Made by a program: the position numbers and the translations under genes
NCBI RefSeq assembly: GCF_009363535.1
Contig: NZ_CP045369.1
Location: 4,381,001 to 4,445,000, forward strand
DNA from: Microbulbifer sp. THAF38
GTDB lineage: Bacteria > Pseudomonadota > Gammaproteobacteria > Pseudomonadales > Cellvibrionaceae
Reading direction: 5' to 3'
Length of the DNA stretch: 64,000 nucleotides
The notes under the pieces: model-generated
What the model was told of the DNA's origin: nothing
Databases searched by the model: none
The model's input: only the letters and a program-made list of their open reading frames with translations
Part shown: positions 1-7,887 of the stretch, in pieces
Layout: each line of letters begins with the position of its first letter
How positions within the stretch are numbered: the first letter of the stretch is position 1

Positions 1-1
1 T

Positions 2-313
2 GCGGAATTCACCACCCAGGCCAATTTCCGTTTAGCTGAAGTTTATCGACAGCTCAGCCATGACCTGATGGAATCTCAGCGCCCCAAAAACCTGAATGAC
101 CTTGAGTTAGAGCAGTACGAAATCCTACTCGAAGAGCAAGCCTTCCCTTTCGAGGAGAAGGCGATAGAGCTGCATCAGGCCAATATTCAGCGCACCAGTG
201 ATGGAATTTACGACGACTGGGTCAAACGTAGTTTTGCCTCCCTCGGCGAACTGTTACCCGCACGCTACAAAAAACCGGAAGCAACCCTGGAGTGGAGCCA
301 TGCACTGCATTGA
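2..313 (+). CDS. C-terminal part of a TPR-type protein (5' end outside window)
   Basis: The reading frame is open from base 2, so the gene starts before the window and only the last 103 residues are seen. The segment is helical and charged, with a helix-turn-helix spacing like TPR proteins, and ends in a conserved-looking LPARYKKPE tail. Its stop codon overlaps the start of the next gene by 14 bp, so the two are very probably co-transcribed and coupled. By position it belongs to the ExbB/ExbD/AgmX-type operon that follows, where large TPR proteins are common partners. The TPR assignment for this fragment is inference from context and composition. No catalytic motif is visible. Confidence 0.6.
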   Translation, partial: AEFTTQANFRLAEVYRQLSHDLMESQRPKNLNDLELEQYEILLEEQAFPFEEKAIELHQANIQRTSDGIYDDWVKRSFASLGELLPARYKKPEATLEWSHALH

Positions 314-950
314 TTTGCGCAATTGCCCCAGTGGTATCTTTCGCTTCACAGCAGCACTACTGATTCTGGCGACCCTCAGCGCCTGTGGCAGCCTTCCGTT
401 GGGTAAAAATGCTCAGCCGAAGGACGCCTCAATTGAAAATGAAGTTACGGAAAATCCTTATTTGGCGAATGCCAAGCGGGTTCCCAAAGAGGCCAGCGTC
501 GCTATGGCCCAGGCACACGAGAGCTTTAACAACGGAGATAGCTCAACCGCAGTGCAGCAGCTACAGCAGGTCATTGAACGCTGGCCAGAACTCTCTGGCC
601 CCTGGCTAAACCTCGGGATAGTACAGCAAAAAAGTGAACAGGCTGAGAATGCGGAAAATAGCTTTCGCAAGGCAATTGAGGCCAATGACAGTAATGTATT
701 TGCCTGGAATCAGTTGGCTGCCCTACTACGCGACGCAGGCCGTTTCGAAGAGGCCGAACAGTGCTACCTGCAGGCGCTAAACCTTTGGCCCGACTTTAGC
801 GATGCGCACCGCAACCTGGGTATTCTCTATGACCTCTATCTAAACAGGCCGGAAGAGGCATTACAGCAATACCGTTTGGCCCAGAGCAGTCGTGAACAAG
901 AAGACAAATTACTCGGCGCTTGGATATTGGAACTGGAGCGTAGACTCTGA
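300..950 (+). CDS. TPR-repeat outer-membrane lipoprotein
   Basis: I start this 216-residue protein at the ATG at 300, not at the upstream in-frame ATG at 198, because the 300 start gives a lipoprotein signal peptide: a hydrophobic stretch at residues 16-26 and lipobox LSAC with Cys29. Residue 30 is Gly, which favours outer-membrane sorting. Residues about 65-205 contain three to four TPR units (for example the WLNLGIV, WNQLAALL and AHRNLGILYD helices), so it should act as a protein-binding scaffold on the periplasmic face. It overlaps the gene before (14 bp) and the gene after (TGATG). It is probably the outer-membrane-anchored partner of the downstream ExbB/ExbD-like complex; that role is inferred. 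Confidence 0.8.
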   Translation: MHCIDLRNCPSGIFRFTAALLILATLSACGSLPLGKNAQPKDASIENEVTENPYLANAKRVPKEASVAMAQAHESFNNGDSSTAVQQLQQVIERWPELSGPWLNLGIVQQKSEQAENAENSFRKAIEANDSNVFAWNQLAALLRDAGRFEEAEQCYLQALNLWPDFSDAHRNLGILYDLYLNRPEEALQQYRLAQSSREQEDKLLGAWILELERRL

Positions 951-1228
951 TGCGAGATAAATTAATTATTCTAATGTCCGTAATATGCACCGGCTTCACC
1001 GCCCGTGCAGAAGAAATTACCACACTGGAATCCACGGTAATTGGCAGTCAGGAACAGCCCAAGGTGCTGTATATCATTCCTTGGAAGCAAGCCGACAGCC
1101 TGCAGCGCCTTGATAGTTCTCTAGCCCAAAATTTTAATACCGTTTTCAAGCACCAGGAGCTCTCAGAACTCAAACGGGAAATTCAACTGCTTAGTGCCAA
1201 GCCGGTTGTTGAAGAAAAAAATGAATAG
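950..1228 (+). CDS. Small exported protein of unknown function
   Basis: This 92-residue protein starts with the ATG that overlaps the preceding TGA (TGATG), a coupling arrangement. Residues 1-20 form a signal peptide ending ARAEE, so the product is likely periplasmic. The mature part has a short beta-rich segment (VLYIIPWKQAD) that I associate with small proteins found in ExbB/ExbD/AgmX clusters, followed by a charged helix. I recognise no family with certainty. Its place between the TPR lipoprotein and the ExbB-like gene suggests it is a periplasmic component of the same machine. Confidence 0.7.
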   Translation: MRDKLIILMSVICTGFTARAEEITTLESTVIGSQEQPKVLYIIPWKQADSLQRLDSSLAQNFNTVFKHQELSELKREIQLLSAKPVVEEKNE

Positions 1229-1464
1229 AAAAAATAATGATACTCATCAAGCACCACAAACTAATGTAATCGTGCTTTTTTGCTGAAATTCAGCACTCCA
1301 GTGGAGCAGGGATAAGCCACCGCAGGTATTTCACTTATCAGGAATTTATTGTAGAGCCCTCATCTGGCTCCACAATATTCATCATCATGCCCAATGTCCA
1401 TGGAATGGCCGTTTGGCAAAAAAATATCGCTAATTAAACACTTACTTCTGTGGAGACACTTATC
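1229..1464 (+). other. Intergenic region with two inverted repeats inside the operon
   Basis: This 236-bp gap is the only sizeable break in the TPR-ExbB-ExbD operon. It holds a 15-bp palindrome (TGCTGAA-A-TTCAGCA, 1281-1295) and a hairpin at 1348-1376 with 11-bp arms (ATTGTAGAGCC and GGCTCCACAAT, one mismatch) around a 7-base loop. Neither is followed by a T-run on the plus strand, so they do not look like ordinary terminators. They may set the mRNA ratio between the TPR genes and the motor genes, or flank an internal promoter. Confidence 0.4.
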
Positions 1465-2133
1465 ATGGAATTTACTCAGGCGTTATTGCGCTTTTTCCAG
1501 AATGGCGGCCCTTTTATGTACCCTATTGCCCTGGTGCTGGTTATCGGCCTCGCTATGGTAGTGGAACGCTGGATTTTTCTTTCCCGCGCTAAGAGCGCCA
1601 ATCGCCGCGCTTATCTGCAGGTATTACCGCTACTGCAAAAACGCAGTTATCAAAATGTATTACAACTGGCCCGGGACAACGATGCTGCGATGGGTCGCAT
1701 TGCCGCCGCCGGTATTAATACCCTGCAATTCGCCAAGCGCGAGGAAAATATTGCATTGGCAATCGAAGAGGGCATCCTCGAAGCGGTACCGCGCTTGGAA
1801 AAGCGCACCAACTACCTGGCTACCCTGGCCAATATTGCTACCCTACTCGGTTTGTTAGGCACCATTATGGGCCTTATCGCAGCGTTCACCGCTGTAGCTG
1901 CTGCCGACCCTGCGGAAAAAGCTACTATGTTGTCTACCAGTATCTCAGTAGCAATGAATACCACCGCTTTCGGGCTTATCTCTGCGATTCCCCTTCTGCT
2001 ATTTAATTCCATGCTACAAAACAAGACCAATGAGATTGTAGATAGCCTGCAGATGGCCGGAGTCAAGTTCCTAAACCTGTTGACTATGGGCCGCCCACAA
2101 AAAACGGAACAGCAGCGCGCAGTGAATGCCTGA
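1465..2133 (+). CDS. MotA/TolQ/ExbB-family proton channel protein
   Basis: I start at the ATG at 1465, which has GGAG 9 bases upstream, rather than at an in-frame GTG at 1450; this gives 222 residues. The protein has the three-helix layout of the MotA_TolQ_ExbB family: TM1 around residues 15-37 (MYPIALVLVIGLAMVVERW), a cytoplasmic region with long helices, then TM2 and TM3 in the C-terminal half (LGLLGTIMGLIAAF and AFGLISAIPLLLF). In the family this subunit forms the pentameric channel that holds the ExbD/TolR helices and turns proton flow into work on the envelope. Two ExbD-like genes follow directly, as expected for the complex. Confidence 0.93.
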   Translation: MEFTQALLRFFQNGGPFMYPIALVLVIGLAMVVERWIFLSRAKSANRRAYLQVLPLLQKRSYQNVLQLARDNDAAMGRIAAAGINTLQFAKREENIALAIEEGILEAVPRLEKRTNYLATLANIATLLGLLGTIMGLIAAFTAVAAADPAEKATMLSTSISVAMNTTAFGLISAIPLLLFNSMLQNKTNEIVDSLQMAGVKFLNLLTMGRPQKTEQQRAVNA

Positions 2134-2144
2134 GGGCTCTCGCC

Positions 2145-2672
2145 ATGTTGAAATTAAATATTCGTCGCCGTGGACACGAGGAAGCAGAGCTGGACATCAC
2201 CTCTTTTATGAGCCTGATGACTATCCTGGTTCCTGTACTGCTGCTCAATATGGTGTTTTCCCATATCTCAGTTTTAAAACTCAATCTTCCTGGTATCAGT
2301 GATGGAAGCATTAGTGCAACTGAACAGGAAAATCGGCAGTTGGAACTGGTATTACGCACCGCACATGTTGATATCAATTACCCGGCCGGGCAACTAGTCA
2401 GGCGAGTGGAGAATACCGATGGTGAGCCAGATATGGAAACGGTTTCCCTGATATTGCAGCAGATAAAGCGTAGCTTAAGGGAAAAATCCATCGAGAAAGA
2501 CGACTTGGTTATTCTCTCGGAAAAAGGTACACCCTATAAAACCCTGGTGGCAGCAATGGATACCGCACGCAGTTATCGAGCAGTAGTTGCCGCATCAGTC
2601 GTCGATGCCGAGTTGTTCCCACAAATTTCCCTGGGCGATGCCCCCCAGCAAACAACCGTAGTGGGGAAATAA
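2145..2672 (+). CDS. ExbD/TolR-like protein lacking the membrane aspartate
   Basis: This 175-residue protein has a short cytoplasmic N-terminus, one TM helix (about residues 22-42) and a periplasmic domain, the ExbD/TolR layout. In ExbD and TolR an Asp at the start of the helix is protonated and is essential. Aligned with the next gene (SLMDIFTILV, Asp30), this protein reads SFMSLMTILV, with Ser23 at that place. It may therefore be a structural, non-proton-carrying half of a mixed ExbD dimer. It follows the ExbB-like gene by 11 bp and ends 1 bp before the second ExbD gene. Confidence 0.85.
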   Translation: MLKLNIRRRGHEEAELDITSFMSLMTILVPVLLLNMVFSHISVLKLNLPGISDGSISATEQENRQLELVLRTAHVDINYPAGQLVRRVENTDGEPDMETVSLILQQIKRSLREKSIEKDDLVILSEKGTPYKTLVAAMDTARSYRAVVAASVVDAELFPQISLGDAPQQTTVVGK

Positions 2673-2673
2673 A

Positions 2674-3195
2674 ATGATGCTTAACGCAGCCGCCAAATTA
2701 CAGGAGCGGCGTCAGCGACAGAAACGACAGCAATCGAAGCTCAATCTGGTTTCTCTAATGGACATTTTCACCATTCTGGTATTTTTCCTATTGGTGAACT
2801 CCACTAGCGATGTACAGGTTTTACAAACAGACAAAACCATCAAGCTACCCAAGTCTACTTCTCAGCAAAAGCCGGAAGTTACTACCGTCGTGAGGGTGAA
2901 TAACCAGCAACTATTCGTTGGTGATCGCATGATCGTCAGCATTAACGATATTGACGCTGGTAAGGAAAATATCGAGCCCCTCTTGAAGGAACTGGAGTAC
3001 CGCGCCGAACGCGCCGGTGAGCTCAGCAACGAGCAAAAGCAAAGGGGACGCTCGGTTACCATTATGGGCGACGAGCAGGTTCCCTATGAGTTGCTCAAAC
3101 AGATTATGCAGACCTGCGCCCAGGCAGATTACCGCGATATCTCTTTTGCTGTGGAGCAGACAGCACCAATAGATCCCGCGGGGGTGGAAAGCTGA
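2674..3195 (+). CDS. ExbD/TolR-family biopolymer transport protein
   Basis: This 173-residue protein has a basic, Gln/Arg-rich cytoplasmic tail (residues 8-22), then a TM helix starting LVSLMDIFTILVFFLL. The Asp30 in that helix is the expected protonatable residue of ExbD/TolR proteins. The periplasmic part, about residues 55-165, contains the usual mixed fold and a TIMGDEQVPYELL segment like the TolR/ExbD periplasmic domain. Two tandem ATGs (2674 and 2677) are possible starts. With the ExbB-like protein and the Ser-containing paralog it probably forms one inner-membrane motor complex. Confidence 0.92.
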   Translation: MMLNAAAKLQERRQRQKRQQSKLNLVSLMDIFTILVFFLLVNSTSDVQVLQTDKTIKLPKSTSQQKPEVTTVVRVNNQQLFVGDRMIVSINDIDAGKENIEPLLKELEYRAERAGELSNEQKQRGRSVTIMGDEQVPYELLKQIMQTCAQADYRDISFAVEQTAPIDPAGVES

Positions 3196-3196
3196 T

Positions 3197-4201
3197 ATGA
3201 GCACTGCAACCAGCCGCTATGCCCCCTGGCAACTACAGGAAACCCTGTTGCCCTGGTCTGCTTCCAACCAGGAAGACCAGCGCTTTATAAAGTTCCTGCG
3301 TACAGGGCTTATTGTCTTCGCCGTTTGTGGTTCCATCATTACCTTTGCTCCAGTGCCGGAGCTGACCCGGGAACAAGCAGAGCGAGTGCCACCACAACTG
3401 GCCAAGGTTATCCTGGAGAAAAAGGAGCTCCCCAAGCCGAAGCCCAAACCCAAGGCCAAACCGAGGCCTGAGGAAAAAAAAACCGAGGCAGAGAAAACCA
3501 AAGAAAAACCAGAACCTAATAAAGTCGAGAAGGAAAAGCCGAAACCTGCTCCCAAACCCGAGCCCAGCAAAGTAGAGGCACCCCCTGTTGCCACTATACA
3601 AAAAGCGCGGGAAAAAGCGGCAAGCAGCGGCATCAATGCCCTGGCCGACGATCTATTGGATATGCGTGAGAGTTTTGATACGGGTGAAGTTACCCGCGGT
3701 CAGCTCAGTACCGGCAGCGCCACTGCCGCACAAACACAACGCAATATGATCAGCGATAAATCCAAAACTTCGAGTGGCGGAGTCAGGGCCGGGAGTATCA
3801 GCACTGACACAGGAGGCGTATCACTGGCGGGCCGACAAACCACCCAAGTTGAGCAGGCCCAGGCGAAGGGCTCCGCCAAACAGGCGGCGAGGAGAGTCAG
3901 AGGTGAGAAGTTGGCGCGTACCGATAATGCCATTCGCGGCATAATGGAGGCTAACAAGTCGGCGATCAATGCGATCTACAACCGCGCCTTGCGTCGTGAT
4001 CCCACCCTGCAGGGTAAAATTACTGTGAAGCTGGTCATTGAAGCTAATGGCACTATTTCGTCTATCAAATTAATTGAGAGTGAGCTGAACAACCCAGCCC
4101 TGGAGCGCAAGCTGTTGGCGAGAATCCGCATGATTAACTTTGGTGCTGCGGATGTAAAAGCCACAACCCGCAATTACTCTATCGACTTCCTGCCATCCTG
4201 A
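3197..4201 (+). CDS. TonB-like protein with AgmX/PglI C-terminal domain
   Basis: This 334-residue protein has a cytoplasmic N-terminus of about 33 residues, one TM helix (about 33-52), and a long Pro/Lys/Glu-rich segment (about 73-135) that can span the periplasm like the TonB stalk. A low-complexity linker follows, then a C-terminal domain (about 245-334; IYNRALRRDPTLQGKITVKL, then IEANGTISSIKLIES) typical of the AgmX/PglI C-terminal family, which resembles the TonB C-terminal domain. It starts one base after the previous stop. It most likely couples the ExbB/ExbD-like motor to an outer-membrane target, perhaps through the TPR lipoprotein. The cargo or process is not shown by the sequence. 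Confidence 0.88.
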   Translation: MSTATSRYAPWQLQETLLPWSASNQEDQRFIKFLRTGLIVFAVCGSIITFAPVPELTREQAERVPPQLAKVILEKKELPKPKPKPKAKPRPEEKKTEAEKTKEKPEPNKVEKEKPKPAPKPEPSKVEAPPVATIQKAREKAASSGINALADDLLDMRESFDTGEVTRGQLSTGSATAAQTQRNMISDKSKTSSGGVRAGSISTDTGGVSLAGRQTTQVEQAQAKGSAKQAARRVRGEKLARTDNAIRGIMEANKSAINAIYNRALRRDPTLQGKITVKLVIEANGTISSIKLIESELNNPALERKLLARIRMINFGAADVKATTRNYSIDFLPS

Positions 4202-4223
4202 TCGGAATTTTAGATAATTGACA

Positions 4224-4267
4224 TTGGCACAGCGGGGCAAATCTTTACAGCTTGCCCGCTGTGCCAA
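4224..4267 (+). terminator. Rho-independent terminator after the ExbB/ExbD operon
   Basis: A strong hairpin has arms TTGGCACAGCGGGGCAA (4224-4240) and TTGCCCGCTGTGCCAA (4252-4267) with one bulged G and an 11-base loop, directly followed by TTTTTCTTT. It ends the plus-strand operon and lies 17 bp from the end of the converging DUF2237 gene, so it may serve both strands. Confidence 0.9.
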
Positions 4268-4284
4268 TTTTTCTTTCGCACTAA

Positions 4285-4662
4285 TTAATTCAAATCTGCA
4301 GCGTATTGTCGCAATAACTGTAGAGGTACTATCTCCAGAGCTTTCACATGGGTACGCTGTAAAAAAACTCGCGGAGCCCTATCCTGCTGCTGGGCCTCCA
4401 ACCAGCGGGCGGCGCACAAACACCAGCGGTCTCCTGATACTAGCCCCGGAAAACCGTACTCCTCGATCGGCGTACTCAAGTCGTTACCACGGCTGCGGGA
4501 AAAACCTAGAAACTCTTCAGTCACCTCCACACAAACTGTGTGTGAGCCCTGATCCTCCTTGCAGGTGTTGCAGCAGCCATCGCGGAAAAAACCGGTCATC
4601 GGCTCCAAGCTGCAGGGAATAAGAGGATCACCAAATACATTTACTGAGTTATCCATTTCCAT
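4285..4662 (-). CDS. DUF2237 family protein
   Basis: This 125-residue protein matches the conserved pattern of the DUF2237 family almost throughout: NVFGDPLIPCS near the start, GFFRDGCCNT with a Cys pair (residues 30-31), the VCVEVTEEFL segment, SRGNDLSTP, and GDRWCLCAARW with another Cys pair. The many invariant Cys and Asp residues suggest metal binding, but no function is established for the family that I know of. The gene is downstream of, and 2 bp from, the DUF2939 gene, so both probably form one transcript. Confidence 0.92.
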   Translation of the reverse strand: MEMDNSVNVFGDPLIPCSLEPMTGFFRDGCCNTCKEDQGSHTVCVEVTEEFLGFSRSRGNDLSTPIEEYGFPGLVSGDRWCLCAARWLEAQQQDRAPRVFLQRTHVKALEIVPLQLLRQYAADLN

Positions 4663-4664
4663 AT

Positions 4665-5282
4665 TCAGTCCTCTGCCTCGGTGCCATTGAGCAACTCGAT
4701 ATCCACCAACTGCCAGTGCAAGCCGTTGCGCTGCATAGTCAGCCGCAGCTCCGCTCGGTCAGCCTCGCCATAATCCGCGCTCAGGTGGTTAATATCAGTA
4801 AAACGCCACTTGAGACGTCTCCAACTGCTCTCAGGCTTTTTTTCAGATTCCTGTTGGGCTTGTGGATAGAGATCTGCATCGGGGGCGGCATACTGACCAA
4901 ACAGTCTTTGCTCCATCCCCTCCAGGTCCTCGCCGCCCCGCAGCAAGGCTGCTATCCCTTCCGGGGTGACAAATTGTTGCATCAACGGCCCCATAACAAA
5001 ATTCGCACCAGCGGTCAGCAGTTCATCGAATTCCTGAGGGATCGAATTACCAATTGAGGAGCGCAGCTCTTCCTGTAATCGCACCCTTAAATTGTCACGT
5101 AATACCGGAAAATCCACATAGCGTTCCAGAGTATCGATACTTTCACGCCTTTTTTCTGGCTCCTGGGCACCCGCCATTTGTGCGGCACGCTGCAACTGCT
5201 CCATCGCATAAAAAGGCAAAGCCACATATCCAGCAACGATTAACGCCAGTACCACAATCCCCGCCCAAAGGGTTTTCTTCAT
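4665..5282 (-). CDS. DUF2939 family membrane-anchored protein
   Basis: This 205-residue protein has a single N-terminal TM helix or uncleaved signal (residues 5-27) followed by a soluble, probably periplasmic domain. The order ALPFYAMEQLQRAA, an acidic helix, YVDFPVLRDNLRVRLQEEL, and a later WRRLKWRFTDINHLSADY strand region is the pattern of DUF2939 proteins. The family has no assigned function. It leads a two-gene minus-strand unit with the DUF2237 gene. The start ATG at 5282 has a purine-rich AGGAG sequence about 6 bases upstream. Confidence 0.85.
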   Translation of the reverse strand: MKKTLWAGIVVLALIVAGYVALPFYAMEQLQRAAQMAGAQEPEKRRESIDTLERYVDFPVLRDNLRVRLQEELRSSIGNSIPQEFDELLTAGANFVMGPLMQQFVTPEGIAALLRGGEDLEGMEQRLFGQYAAPDADLYPQAQQESEKKPESSWRRLKWRFTDINHLSADYGEADRAELRLTMQRNGLHWQLVDIELLNGTEAED

Positions 5283-5452
5283 TATTACCTCTCCTTATTA
5301 CGTCTAGAGGGAATTTTATGCTGAGAAAGATCCATCACCTAATTTGTCCCTGTACTGGCGTGGCATTGTTCCTAAATCGTGCCTATGAGATATTCGCCCC
5401 CCAAGACTCTGCACATCCAACCAGTTAACTTTTAATAAGGACATCAGACAGG

Positions 5453-6196
5453 ATGAGTGATATTTATCAGGCTCCCCAGGCAGAATTGGCCGGCAGGGAA
5501 GAGAGTAGTGACTTTGGTTCTGTAGAAAAGGGGCTTGCCGGAGATTATTCTTTTTCGATTGGCGATGCCATCAGTGAGGGCTGGAAACTCTCCCTTAGCA
5601 ACCTCGGTACCATCTGGATTGGCCTGATACTCTACTTTGTAGGTGTTTTTGCATTAGCGTTTATATTGTTCTCGCTCTTCGGCCTCTCACTATTAGGCAC
5701 CTTTGATATTGGATCATTCCTACTTTTGACTTTTATAGGTCCTATTGTATTAGTGGCGCTCTGTGCTCCTCTAATGGCAGGTATGGCCATGACGGGCATT
5801 AAAATTGCGCGAGGAGAAAAAGCATCCGGGACCGAAGTTTTTGCCTACTTCGATAAAATCATCCCCCTAGGACTCGTTTCTATTCTGACCTACATACTGA
5901 TTTCTATAGGCTACGCCCTCTTTATCATTCCAGGCGTTTACCTGATGGTTGCCTATATTCTGGCTTTGCCACTAGTTGTCGATCAAAATATGGGGGCTTG
6001 GCAGGCTATGGAGGCCTCGCGCAAGGCAATTACCCACAATTGGTTCGCCTTCTTCGGTTTCTTAATTCTACTCGTCGCTATTTACCTGGTAGGAAGCTTT
6101 GCCTTCTTAATCGGCTTGATTTTTGCTCTGCCATTGATGTGTGTGGCCTACGGTATCGCTTATCGCCAGGTGTTCGGCGGCACTAGCAAAGCTTGA
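5453..6196 (+). CDS. Multi-pass inner-membrane protein with N-terminal IYQAPQA motif
   Basis: This 247-residue protein has a soluble N-terminus of about 40 residues beginning MSDIYQAPQAELAG, then roughly five to six hydrophobic helices (about 50-75, 85-115, 140-180, 200-235). The N-terminal 'IY-x-AP-x-A-x-L' signature recurs in several gammaproteobacterial membrane proteins of unknown function, and a second copy is at the start of the membrane gene at 50137-50718. No transporter signature or charged TM residue gives a substrate. It lies 29 bp before the RDD gene and may be read with the MoxR cluster. Confidence 0.8.
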   Translation: MSDIYQAPQAELAGREESSDFGSVEKGLAGDYSFSIGDAISEGWKLSLSNLGTIWIGLILYFVGVFALAFILFSLFGLSLLGTFDIGSFLLLTFIGPIVLVALCAPLMAGMAMTGIKIARGEKASGTEVFAYFDKIIPLGLVSILTYILISIGYALFIIPGVYLMVAYILALPLVVDQNMGAWQAMEASRKAITHNWFAFFGFLILLVAIYLVGSFAFLIGLIFALPLMCVAYGIAYRQVFGGTSKA

Positions 6197-6225
6197 TTTA
6201 TTGAATACTCAACAGGAGCGGTGGC

Positions 6226-6909
6226 TTGCTGGATACCACCTATAACGTCGAAACCCCAGAGGGTATCGATCTGCGCGCACGGGCCGCCGGGCCTGTGCCG
6301 CGCATCCTCGCCTTTGCCGTGGATGTGTTCTATCGCACGCTGATACTGGCCGCTCTCGGTATAGGCTTGGCCTTTGCCAAAACTGCCGGTATGGGAATCT
6401 GGCTAGTCTGCTCCTTCCTACTGGAGTGGTTTTACCCGGTGTTTTTCGAGGTGCTGCGCGGCGGCCAAACACCGGGCAAAAAGGCCTTTGGCCTGATGGT
6501 GGTGAACGATAACCTCACCCCTATCTCCTGGGGCGCCTCCATCGTGCGCAACCTTTTGCGCTTCGCCGATTTCCTACCTTTCGCTTACGCCACCGGCATA
6601 ATTGCCATGACACTGGGGCGCAACTTCCAGCGCTTGGGCGACCTGGCCGCGGGCACCCTGGTGGTCTATCGCGATACGGAAAAGGTGCCCATGGCACTGC
6701 CGGATGCAACACCGCTTCCACCGCCGCGCGACTTCAAACAGCAAGACCAGCTTGCGCTGATCAGCCTACTGGAACGCCACGAGGATTTGAGCGAGGCGCG
6801 CCAACAGGAGCTCGCCAACTTGCTCGAATCTATCACCGCCAAAAGAGACAGTGCCGCGCTGGAGTACCTGCGCTCAGTGGGCAGTTGGTTGCTGGGTGGC
6901 AGGGGCTAG
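6226..6909 (+). CDS. RDD family membrane protein
   Basis: I use the TTG at 6226 as start because AGGAG lies 7 bases before it and no in-frame ATG precedes the conserved region; this gives 227 residues. The sequence shows the RDD pattern: an Arg in PVPRILAFAVDVFYR at the first helix, a second TM segment (about 45-70), GGQTPGKKAFGLMVV, then the Asp-bearing third helix region (LRFADFLPFAY). A charged C-terminal tail (about 155-227) is predicted cytoplasmic. RDD proteins are membrane proteins of mostly unknown role, some linked to ion exchange. It is first in a tightly packed six-gene set ending with DUF58. Confidence 0.88.
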   Translation: MLDTTYNVETPEGIDLRARAAGPVPRILAFAVDVFYRTLILAALGIGLAFAKTAGMGIWLVCSFLLEWFYPVFFEVLRGGQTPGKKAFGLMVVNDNLTPISWGASIVRNLLRFADFLPFAYATGIIAMTLGRNFQRLGDLAAGTLVVYRDTEKVPMALPDATPLPPPRDFKQQDQLALISLLERHEDLSEARQQELANLLESITAKRDSAALEYLRSVGSWLLGGRG

Positions 6910-6915
6910 GAATTC

Positions 6916-7887
6916 ATGAGACAGAGAGATTTCGAAAATCGCCACCGCGATAGTTGGGCGCAGCTGGAAGCCTGGTTGAAAAATGACCACCACAGCGCCG
7001 AAGTGGCCGCATTGGACTTACCCGCCGCCTACCGGGAATTGTGTCAGCAATTGGCGGTAGCTAAGGAACGCCAGTACACCAACCGTTTGATCGACCATCT
7101 CAACCAGCTGGTTACCGCTGCCCACCACCGGGTTTACCGCCAGCAGACCTTGCGCCGCAAGGGGTGGCTGCACTACCTGCTGGCCGGATTCCCCCAGGCA
7201 GTGCGCGCCAACGGTCGCGTGGTGGCCCTGGCTACTGCACTGTTTTTACTGCCGGCCCTGGTGATGGGCATTGGCACCTATAACAACGACGCCCTGATTT
7301 ACGCGATGATGTCGCCGGGAGACGTGCTCTCGCTGGAATCCATGTACGACCCCGGCAACCGGGTATTGGGACGCGAGCGCGGCTCGGACACCGATCTGGC
7401 CATGTTCGGCTTCTATATCAAGAACAATATCGGTATCGCCTTCCGCACTTTTGCCGGCGGCATACTGTTTGGCCTCGGCTCAATTTTTTTCCTGGTTTTC
7501 AATGGTCTCTATCTGGGCGCTGTGTTTGGGCACATCACTCGGGTGGGATTTGTCTCTACGTTTTACCCCTTTGTCATCGGCCACGGCGCTTTTGAACTGA
7601 CCGCCATCGTGCTGGCCGGTGCCGCCGGGCTACTACTGGGCCGCTCCCTGGCCGATCCGGGACAGCATCGGCGCTCGGTGGCTTTGCGCCTGGCCAGTGT
7701 CGAAGCCATGAAAATTATGTACGGCACTTTCCTGATGCTGGTGATCGCCGCCTTCCTCGAAGCCTTCTGGTCCTCCAGCGCTGCCACACCCATAGCGATC
7801 AAACTCGGCTTCGGTGCTCTTCTATGGCTGCTGGTATTCGCCTATTTCGCCCTGGCCGGGCGCGGGGAGTCCCGCCATGCAAGTTAA
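6916..7887 (+). CDS. Stage II sporulation protein M-like (SpoIIM) membrane protein
   Basis: This 323-residue protein has a soluble N-terminal part (about 1-90) and then about five TM helices, with features of the SpoIIM family: FRTFAGGILFGLGSIFFLVFNGLYLGA and the FVIGHGAFELTAIVLAG segment. In sporulating bacteria SpoIIM works with a peptidoglycan hydrolase; in non-sporulating proteobacteria the homologs sit, as here, beside RDD and MoxR genes with no proven role. The gene starts 6 bp after the RDD stop and overlaps the DUF4129 gene by 11 bp. Confidence 0.88.
   Translation: MRQRDFENRHRDSWAQLEAWLKNDHHSAEVAALDLPAAYRELCQQLAVAKERQYTNRLIDHLNQLVTAAHHRVYRQQTLRRKGWLHYLLAGFPQAVRANGRVVALATALFLLPALVMGIGTYNNDALIYAMMSPGDVLSLESMYDPGNRVLGRERGSDTDLAMFGFYIKNNIGIAFRTFAGGILFGLGSIFFLVFNGLYLGAVFGHITRVGFVSTFYPFVIGHGAFELTAIVLAGAAGLLLGRSLADPGQHRRSVALRLASVEAMKIMYGTFLMLVIAAFLEAFWSSSAATPIAIKLGFGALLWLLVFAYFALAGRGESRHAS

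Noticed and set aside
4218..4622. Plus-strand frame over the DUF2237 gene
   Set aside because: The DUF2237 match on the minus strand is nearly complete, and the plus-strand frame begins inside a terminator hairpin.
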